Shown: positions 25,683 through 32,318 of the stretch, piece after piece
Layout: each line of letters opens with the position of its first letter
Numbering within the stretch: the stretch's first letter is position 1
From: Chloroflexota bacterium
GTDB lineage: Bacteria; Chloroflexota; Anaerolineae; Anaerolineales; Villigracilaceae
NCBI GenBank assembly: GCA_016191955.1
Contig: JACPVC010000067.1
Coordinates: 1 to 32,318, forward strand
Length of the DNA: 32,318 nt
Direction of reading: 5' to 3'
Made by a program: the position numbers and the translations under genes
Notes under the pieces: generated by a model
The model's database searches: none
Seen by the model: only the letters and a program-made list of their open reading frames with translations
Told to the model about the DNA's origin: nothing

Positions 25683-28010
25683 TCACTTCTTTCCTGCAAG
25701 ACCAGAGAGCACCTGGTCAAAATCGCTCTTCTTCAAAGTTTCCCCGTCTTGAATCTGTAGCCCATCCATATAGTCCATCAGGCGAAGGAGAAGCCTCACT
25801 AGTCGACGCGGCGAAGAATCCGCCGCCTGAACCAGATTCCCAGCAGGGTTATCCACGCTCCTATCCCACAGGGTCTCGAACTTATATTTCATTTTCCTAT
25901 TCAGCAGTTTCATCAACTGGTCGTTATTCCAGGTCAGGTCGCCAGCATGGCGGATGCCGCCAAGATCACCGACTGCTTCTTTTGCAGTGAGAGGAGCAAA
26001 AATATTAACGGCTACATTCTGCCTGGATAGTGACACCGCCAGTCCTGCCATCTCTTTTATCTTATTAACCACATCTTCACGAGGTGAGGAAGCGGGGATG
26101 TCCCACAAAAAACAGATTTGGTCGAATCCAGACGGGTACGCAAAATTGAGAAAACTAAGCATCTCATCCTTGGTCATTTTCGTTAGAGTTTTCGACGGCT
26201 TGAACTTTCTGATGTATTCAATCACCTGCTCGATGTCAGTGATGCTGCTGTTTATGGAAGAACTATAGAGATTGAAACGCAATGTCTCCAAATTACGGGC
26301 ATGCCACAACATTAGCCTTCCCATTGCGGTTTTTCGGGAATCAGAGGAGGTAATGAACTTCCGCGGGTTATCGGCGGTGAAATTGATCAGAGCGCGGGCA
26401 ATCGTTCCCATGCTCCAATCTTTTAATTCCACTCCCGATTCGTAAGGTGCGTATACTGGAAAGACGTCTGCTTTTGTTGATGTTGTATATTGATCCATCA
26501 GCCATAAAGTAGAGGATGTCTTCCCCATTCCCTCCCCGCCGAATACGATCAGCGTATCGGGTTTTTTGATCTGCCCGAAAACAGGAAGTTCCATCACCGA
26601 CTGTTTTGACCGATCCTCCAACTCCGCATATTCAGAACCCAGCGAGAAATTGGCGTCCACCGGTTCAGAAAAACATGCAAACAGCCAGCGCAGAACCTTA
26701 TCTGGTAATTTTCTTTCCCTGCCCGATTCTATTTTCCGCCAATCAGTATCCGGTATCAAAACTTCGAATATCGTGGTTGCGGATCTATCGTCAGGGAAAT
26801 TTCTTCTATGATCTTCAATAATGTCGTGGATATTGGCGTCACGAAGCAATTGTCCACCTTCTTCAGGTGCAAAATTATTGAAAATTATAGGCAGATTTTC
26901 GTGCTGAATAGCAAAATCATGAAGCATATCTGTAACGAGTGGTTTCAACTCGTTCCAGCGCTTGCTCACGGTCAGCAAACATTGTGCTTCTTCCTCTGTC
27001 AGAGGATGGTTTTTACGATCATCTTTGCAAACTAATTTGCAGAATGGAGCGAGCGACCGCGAATGATAAAAGTTGTCCACTTGCCCATACGAATTAGACA
27101 CGTCACAAACCGCATGCAAAACCTCTGCTGCTCGTTTCGCGTCAAAGTAGTGATTTCTGCTTTTGAGATGTTCCAGAATGATCTGCTGTAATTTGTCTTC
27201 CCAGCCAAATGTTTCCACCATTTTTTTCTTAAGCGAAAATTCCGAGTCTTCCGCTTCATCGCGATCCAGCTTTGAAAAACCATCCAGTGTATCAACGGGG
27301 TTTTCTTTCCATTGTTCACGGAACTCATTCTTTCTTTTTTCTCGATCTTCCCTGGAACGATCCTGTTGTGTTTTCGTATATTGCATCACTAGTGTCCCAG
27401 CCCCGGAAAGTAAACTGGCAATAAAGAGAATCATTGCATTTCTCTCGTTTGCCGGATCGTTGACAATGGATTGGAGGGCTATCCAGGAAATTGTTTCTAC
27501 TCCAATTTCAACTGTTACAGAATCCTGCATTTGCAGCGAGGTAATCACGACGTTCTTGCGAACCAATAATTTCCGTCCGTGTTCCGACCGGGCGTTGACC
27601 AGGCTGATCTTGATTTCTTCCGGTTCCATGTCATTGCCTGAGCCTGAGGAAATCGCCTCCAGTTGGGTACTATATTCCTGTGCTTTTGGTTGTTTAACAA
27701 TAAGCCCCGGGGGAATATCAATTGTGAAAGTAGCCTGGTCTCCGTTTGGGTTGCCAGCGAGGATCAATATCATCTCTGTGGATTTATTGTCCCCTAGGAT
27801 CAGATTGGGGTATATCACCCGCAGAGTTTGTCCATTGGTTAATTCTATTTTTTCAGTTTCTATTGAGTACGTTTGAAATGGGATATAGAAGGTCACTAGG
27901 GACCAAAGGGTCAACGCCACAATTGAAAATACTGCAACAAAGAAAGAAGCGACTAGAAACCCTTTTTCCAGCCAGGCAGATAGCTTCCAAGATGATAGAA
28001 ATTTTTTCAT
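25683..28010 (-). CDS. Membrane-anchored P-loop NTPase with extracytoplasmic domain
   Basis: TM1 (FLVASFFVAVFSIVALTLWSLV), about 150-aa likely external region, second TM (MILFIASLLSGAGTLVMQY), charged cytoplasmic linker, Walker A GGEGMGKT, FDQICFLWDIP. Confidence 0.78.
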   Translation of the reverse strand: MKKFLSSWKLSAWLEKGFLVASFFVAVFSIVALTLWSLVTFYIPFQTYSIETEKIELTNGQTLRVIYPNLILGDNKSTEMILILAGNPNGDQATFTIDIPPGLIVKQPKAQEYSTQLEAISSGSGNDMEPEEIKISLVNARSEHGRKLLVRKNVVITSLQMQDSVTVEIGVETISWIALQSIVNDPANERNAMILFIASLLSGAGTLVMQYTKTQQDRSREDREKRKNEFREQWKENPVDTLDGFSKLDRDEAEDSEFSLKKKMVETFGWEDKLQQIILEHLKSRNHYFDAKRAAEVLHAVCDVSNSYGQVDNFYHSRSLAPFCKLVCKDDRKNHPLTEEEAQCLLTVSKRWNELKPLVTDMLHDFAIQHENLPIIFNNFAPEEGGQLLRDANIHDIIEDHRRNFPDDRSATTIFEVLIPDTDWRKIESGRERKLPDKVLRWLFACFSEPVDANFSLGSEYAELEDRSKQSVMELPVFGQIKKPDTLIVFGGEGMGKTSSTLWLMDQYTTSTKADVFPVYAPYESGVELKDWSMGTIARALINFTADNPRKFITSSDSRKTAMGRLMLWHARNLETLRFNLYSSSINSSITDIEQVIEYIRKFKPSKTLTKMTKDEMLSFLNFAYPSGFDQICFLWDIPASSPREDVVNKIKEMAGLAVSLSRQNVAVNIFAPLTAKEAVGDLGGIRHAGDLTWNNDQLMKLLNRKMKYKFETLWDRSVDNPAGNLVQAADSSPRRLVRLLLRLMDYMDGLQIQDGETLKKSDFDQVLSGLAGKK

Positions 28011-28182
28011 AACTCCCCCTTTGCAATTCTTGCGTCGGGCGTCATCTTACTATCATTATTCAGCATGTTACAACTCCCCAAGTTGGGTGGTGAATGGATA
28101 TGTTGCCGGCTCCTGGCACGCCTGTCCTAACTTTGAAACTATTATATATCAATTCAACCGCAAAGCAGGCACATCAAATCCA

Positions 28183-28201
28183 TGTCAGATTCCTGTCAGA
28201 T
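28183..28201. promoter_or_regulatory. Candidate direct-repeat regulator site (TGTCAGATTCC TGTCAGAT)
   Basis: Two identical 8-mers with exact 11-bp period in the divergent intergenic region. Confidence 0.4.
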
Positions 28202-28496
28202 AGCGGATAGAAAAGTTCAATCCAAACGTCCGATTCGAACCGCTAATCCCCTGTAAACTATAGTCAACTCAGGTAACAAGAAAGGAAGTGATGCCTATTG
28301 CAAATGACCTAATTGAGCACCCTGCATCCCACCAATTATTGGAAAGTTATCTTTGAAAACGAAAGGAGATTTAGTCAAACAAATCAGAGGATCGTCTCGG
28401 GCTAATGATAAATAATTGAGAGGAAGTCGCCCCAGGTGACTGGTGCCTCAAACAAAAATATAAAATCTGCCTTGTAGCTCGACCCTCTTGTATATA

Positions 28497-28535
28497 GGCA
28501 CAGATAGACAGTTTGTCATCTGTGCCTTTTGTTTT
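28497..28535. terminator. Intergenic terminator-like hairpin
   Basis: GGCACAGATAGACAGTTTGTCATCTGTGCC followed by TTTTGTTTT, not adjacent to any called gene end. Confidence 0.55.
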
Positions 28536-28725
28536 GTGGGACAGGGCGCTTTGCAAATACGATAATTTTTCTGTCAGATTGCCGTCATTCCTCAAAATGA
28601 TTTTGTAAGTATTGATTAAGAAAGATTCAATCCGAGCGCATGTTAGCTGAAATTTATGATAGCTCGATACATGTAACAATATTAGCGACAAACAAACTTC
28701 CGCATTTGCGGAGAAAAGGAGAAAC

Positions 28726-29421
28726 ATGTATCAGCAATATCCAAACCCAATCACATCAGCCGCCAAATGGATCTTCTTCGGCTTCTTCGGGATTATCCTG
28801 ATGGGATTTCTATTAGGGGCGAATCTCAAGGAAGCTACCTGGCTCAATTCCGGAATCGCGGCCGCCCAAGCTGAGAAGACAAGGATGGAGACCGCCCATC
28901 AAAGTGAAATGAATAAATTGCAAGAGCAATTGACTGCAGCGCAAACTGACGCCGAAATTCAGCGGATTAGAAGGGAACAGGAACGACTGAACGCTCAGCA
29001 TGCGCACGATCTCCAGGTCTTGAATCAGGATATCGCGAATCGTCAGCGCTGGGCAGATTTCAAGATCAACGCTGCAACTATTTTGAGCATTGGAGCTGGG
29101 GTTTTAGCAGCCCTCAGTATCTTTACCCTGGTTGTGGCGAAGTCGGTTGCAATGGTACGCGCTGTTCCGAGTGCAGTGCCTGTTATCCCTGCACGCCGGA
29201 CTGTCCCTGAAATCCAGAAAATTCCCTCAGTGCCGGAGCGAGAACCATATGATCCCTGGGCTTCGCCAGATTATCGCCGGCAACAACGCGATGCGGCAAA
29301 AAAGGAAGAACGGAAAGAGCGTGAAGAAGTGCAAGCACTTGCAAATCGGATGAAATCATTTAGTGATCCTGCGCGGATGAGTAGCGCCGAGTATTACAAA
29401 CATCCGTTGGCTGGTGATTGA
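28726..29421 (+). CDS. TM-coiled-coil-TM protein of unknown function
   Basis: TM near N-terminus (WIFFGFFGIILMGFLLGA), heptad-rich segment, second TM (AATILSIGAGVLAALSIFTLVVA), charged tail. GGAG before ATG. Confidence 0.75.
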   Translation: MYQQYPNPITSAAKWIFFGFFGIILMGFLLGANLKEATWLNSGIAAAQAEKTRMETAHQSEMNKLQEQLTAAQTDAEIQRIRREQERLNAQHAHDLQVLNQDIANRQRWADFKINAATILSIGAGVLAALSIFTLVVAKSVAMVRAVPSAVPVIPARRTVPEIQKIPSVPEREPYDPWASPDYRRQQRDAAKKEERKEREEVQALANRMKSFSDPARMSSAEYYKHPLAGD

Positions 29422-29590
29422 ATTAAGCCTACCGAGTCAGGGTCGCGGTTTACAAAGCACCTCCTCCTGCCTCGCAAGCATGAAAATCTGAAATGAAGGA
29501 GAAAAAGGCGTATTAGGTCTAGCCATCCAACATAAATACAAATGAATAACAGGAGGCAAAACTACAAATAAATAAATTAAACAAATCCAT

Positions 29591-29625
29591 AAAAGATGAC
29601 CTTGTGTAAAAGAGGTCATCTTTTT
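29591..29625. terminator. Bidirectional terminator
   Basis: AAAAGATGACCT...AGGTCATCTTTTT between convergent genes. Confidence 0.8.
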
Positions 29626-29626
29626 A

Positions 29627-30517
29627 TCAAAAATGCATCACACTCGGCTTCAACCCCAACTCATCGATCAACCCGTTCAACTCCTCATCCGTCAGCCTGC
29701 GCCCTTTTCCTGCGTAAGCGGTGAGCATGGCTTCGGTGGTGTTTGTGCCGAAGGAACGCCCGTCGTATCTTGGCGTGGTGGTAATGACAGTTTCCACGCC
29801 GCGTTCTTTGAGCAAGGCGATATTCTCTTCGGTGGTAGTGTTCGTGACTACGGTCTTGCCCGCCAGACTCTTCGGCATGTACTTGCGCATGAAGAGGAAA
29901 TCCCCGGCTATTAAATCTGACTCTTCAAAATATTTGACATACTTCGGCTCGTGCTCGGCGCCATCACTGCCGTAGAAGATCATGCTCATGGGGAAGTGAC
30001 TGACAATGGGCAGCATGACTCGTGCAACTCGTTTAAAGGATGGGATTCCATATAAAGGAATTGGTACACCCAACGCCACCATCAAATCCCCCGAAACGAT
30101 TTGATCTGAGACTTCGGCAACGGCTTCTGCAAGTCCGAGTCTGTCCACAGCGACGGGGATGAATGCTTGTTTGAAACGAATATTTCCCAGCTCTGCTTTT
30201 GCTAGTTCAAAGACGCGCCGTTCGAGGGTGTGTTTGAGTCCGCGACCGTCACAGAGTGGAGTCTGTTTGACGCCAGAGACAAGCTTGAGCGCGGCATGAA
30301 GCGGGTATTCCTTTTCATCCAAACGGAGATACAAATCTACGCCGCCTACGCCGAAGGCATCCACTTTGCCGTCGAGGTCAAGATACATCTGACGCGCCTT
30401 TTCCACATCACCATCTGTGCCGATGCGTTCGACTTGGATTTCCACGCCATTGAGATTGACAATTACGCTCTTATCGCGCTTTGAACTCCCTAAGCTGATT
30501 CCCACCGCATGTTTCAT
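29627..30517 (-). CDS. Conserved hypothetical protein (homologues may be annotated as quinate 5-dehydrogenase)
   Basis: MKHAVGISLGSSKRDKSVIVNLNGVEIQVERIGTDGDVEKARQMYLDLDGKVDAFGVGGVDLYL. Conserved family recognised only by recollection; function uncertain. Confidence 0.55.
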   Translation of the reverse strand: MKHAVGISLGSSKRDKSVIVNLNGVEIQVERIGTDGDVEKARQMYLDLDGKVDAFGVGGVDLYLRLDEKEYPLHAALKLVSGVKQTPLCDGRGLKHTLERRVFELAKAELGNIRFKQAFIPVAVDRLGLAEAVAEVSDQIVSGDLMVALGVPIPLYGIPSFKRVARVMLPIVSHFPMSMIFYGSDGAEHEPKYVKYFEESDLIAGDFLFMRKYMPKSLAGKTVVTNTTTEENIALLKERGVETVITTTPRYDGRSFGTNTTEAMLTAYAGKGRRLTDEELNGLIDELGLKPSVMHF

Positions 30518-30533
30518 TTTCGCTCCCGTTTTT

Positions 30534-30567
30534 TACGCATTACGTATCACGAACTACGCACTTACGA
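30534..30567. repeat. Second copy of TTACGCATTACGTATCAC repeat
   Basis: Exact 18-bp match, inverted, to 7713-7730. Confidence 0.6.
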
Positions 30568-31189
30568 ACGGATTGAATTGTTTCTCATGCCCAACTGTCG
30601 TTTCAGGACCATGACCGGAAAGCAGGCGGGTTTCATCGGGCAGGGTGTAAATCTGCGAGCGGATGCTGTTCTCCAGCGTCGCAAAGTCGCCGCCGGGCAG
30701 GTCGGTGCGACCGACGCTTTCGTTGAAGATCAAGTCGCCGCAGAAGCAAATGTTTTCTTTGGGAACGTACAACACGCAATGCCCGCGCGTGTGCCCCGGC
30801 GTAAAGCGGACTTCGAACTCATTCGAGCCAAGCAAAAGTTTCATGCCGTGAACGAAGTCAATCGTCGGTTCGGGACCCGGGTCTATATCCAAGCCAAAGA
30901 CTGCGCCGCCGCCCCCCGCCCGCCAGAGGACATGGTCATCGGGATGCAGCGCCACATGTGGGAGCGGGTTCAGCGCATCGGCAATTGCCGCCGCGCCGCC
31001 AATATGATCGAAGTGGGCATGCGTGTACCAGAGATGACCGATGCGCCAGCCGCGCTTCTGTGCCTCCGTCAGAATGATGTGACCATCCCATGAAGGGTCG
31101 ATGACCGCTGCTTCTTTTGTCTCAGGGTCGGCGACGAGATAGGTGTTGGTTGTGGCAGGTCCGAGTGTGAACGAAATGATCTCAAACAT
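30554..31189 (-). CDS. MBL-fold metallo-hydrolase (glyoxalase II-like)
   Basis: TNTYLVADPETKEAAVIDPSWDG, WYTHAHFDHIGGAAAIADAL, FTPGHTRGHCVLYVPKENICFCGDLIFNESVGRTDLPGGD. Confidence 0.93.
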   Translation of the reverse strand: MFEIISFTLGPATTNTYLVADPETKEAAVIDPSWDGHIILTEAQKRGWRIGHLWYTHAHFDHIGGAAAIADALNPLPHVALHPDDHVLWRAGGGGAVFGLDIDPGPEPTIDFVHGMKLLLGSNEFEVRFTPGHTRGHCVLYVPKENICFCGDLIFNESVGRTDLPGGDFATLENSIRSQIYTLPDETRLLSGHGPETTVGHEKQFNPFVSA

Positions 31190-31202
31190 ACGATATGTCT
31201 TT

Positions 31203-32318
31203 CTATGAAGAAGAAGCAGCTACTGCCTGTTCTTCAACGTTTCGCGGGGCGAAGAAATAACTGACCATGATCGAAACCGTTATCAAACCAATTGCCAATG
31301 GGTAGATAATGAAAGGATCGCGGTCGAAGATAAAACCGGCGATGGGCGGCGCAATGATGAACACCACTGAGCTGACTGTTTCCATTGCGCCGTAGGAAAG
31401 TCCCATTTGGGAGCCGTGTACGAGTTCGCGGGCTTGAGCCATTGCCATTGGGCGAGCGGCGCGGAACCCGCCAAGCAGAAAATATCCCAGCATGAAAACA
31501 GGCAAGCCAGCCCCTTGCCAGATCAAGGCTGCGAACAGGATCACCAGCAATTGCGCCAGAACAAACCCACGGCGCGGGTGGAGGCGGCTGAGCGCGATCA
31601 TCATCACCGAATTGCCCAACGCGCCCGCAGAGAAGATCCAGCCGGTTTCGGTCAATGTCAATTCACGCACGCCCTTAAGAAAGTTAGGCGTCAATGGTTG
31701 GGCAAGATAGAGGGCAAAGACTACAAACGCATAGATCATCAGAAAATTGACGAAGCGCACATTCTTCAAAAGATTCGGCGGAGGCGCAGAGGGGTCATGC
31801 GTATCGAGCGGCTGCGATTGAATGAACATCAAGCACAGGTTCGAGATCACAAAGACGGCGAAGGCAACCAGGTAGCTTGTGTTCATCCCATAATATTCGG
31901 CGACCCAACCACCGCTGACGGGTCCGAGCGCCATGCCGAGGCTGAACATGGCAGAGATCAGCGAAAGCACAGTGCCCACTTCCAATTTGCCGCGCGCCGC
32001 CGTCACATAACTGCTCAACGGCGAAGCGACAAGTGCCGTCAGCCCATAACCGAATAAACCAACCAGATAAAGAGGCAGGTTTTTCGCAAGACCCATGATC
32101 AATGTACAGGCAGTACCCACCAGCCATGCTGTAATCAACAAAGGACGCCTGCCGATGCGGTCTGCGAGATGACCGCTGGGCAGGTGCGTGATCGCCATGA
32201 AAAAGCCGAATGCTCCCAAAGCAAGCCCCACCTGCTGCTTGCTCAACAGAAATTCGCTTTCCAAACGGATCGGCACAAAATTGAAAAACATCCCCTCGCC
32301 GAATCCCCAGAAGAGCAG
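31203..32318 (-). CDS. MFS transporter (5' end truncated by window edge)
   Basis: Frame is open to the window edge (LLFWGFGEGMFFNFVPIRL...); MFS motif HLPSGHLADRIGRRPLLITAW. Confidence 0.88.
   Translation of the reverse strand: MLFWGFGEGMFFNFVPIRLESEFLLSKQQVGLALGAFGFFMAITHLPSGHLADRIGRRPLLITAWLVGTACTLIMGLAKNLPLYLVGLFGYGLTALVASPLSSYVTAARGKLEVGTVLSLISAMFSLGMALGPVSGGWVAEYYGMNTSYLVAFAVFVISNLCLMFIQSQPLDTHDPSAPPPNLLKNVRFVNFLMIYAFVVFALYLAQPLTPNFLKGVRELTLTETGWIFSAGALGNSVMMIALSRLHPRRGFVLAQLLVILFAALIWQGAGLPVFMLGYFLLGGFRAARPMAMAQARELVHGSQMGLSYGAMETVSSVVFIIAPPIAGFIFDRDPFIIYPLAIGLITVSIMVSYFFAPRNVEEQAVAASSS

Noticed and set aside
28260-28535. 6S RNA identity for the intergenic hairpin region
   Set aside because: No convincing closing stem plus central bubble could be drawn by eye; left as generic candidate ncRNA.
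28371-28727. 118-aa minus-strand ORF
   Set aside because: Covers the hairpin-rich intergenic region, no ribosome-binding site or conserved features seen.
1-32318. CRISPR array or cas genes
   Set aside because: No regularly spaced identical repeats and no Cas-like proteins seen; the direct repeats at 13.2 kb have only two units.

Overview
32.3 kb window, probably from a Chloroflexota (Anaerolineae-like) genome. That placement rests on gene style only and was not tested. Left part: the C-terminal end of an IS630-like transposase, two tandem NBR1-Ig-like lipoproteins, a zinc-finger + SpoIIE/PP2C phosphatase, tRNA-Val(GAC), a HTH/LAGLIDADG-like protein, a T-box leader followed by a 20-codon small ORF and thrS, a GH1 beta-glucosidase, a TrmH/RlmB-type rRNA methyltransferase, a DUF3298-like lipoprotein + histidine kinase + response regulator operon, an ethylbenzene-dehydrogenase-type heme-binding lipoprotein, ChrB_C + MFS, and a cupin. 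Repeat-rich intergenic DNA lies around 13.1-13.3 kb and 15.0-15.3 kb. The most interesting region is a ~12 kb same-strand block (15721-28010, minus). It holds a membrane-anchored NTPase, a frameshifted STAND-like ATPase, an ATPase fused to an OmpR-type winged helix, another related ATPase, an intact STAND-like ATPase, a 1027-aa STAND-TPR protein and a radical SAM/SPASM maturase. Candidate 11-bp-period direct repeats (TGTCAGA-like) occur in its upstream regions. Across a ~700-bp gap is a divergent TM/coiled-coil/TM protein. I propose this as an undescribed multi-NTPase + radical SAM signalling or conflict system. The right end has a conserved hypothetical, an MBL-fold hydrolase and an edge-truncated MFS transporter. 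All homology calls are by eye; no database search was run.
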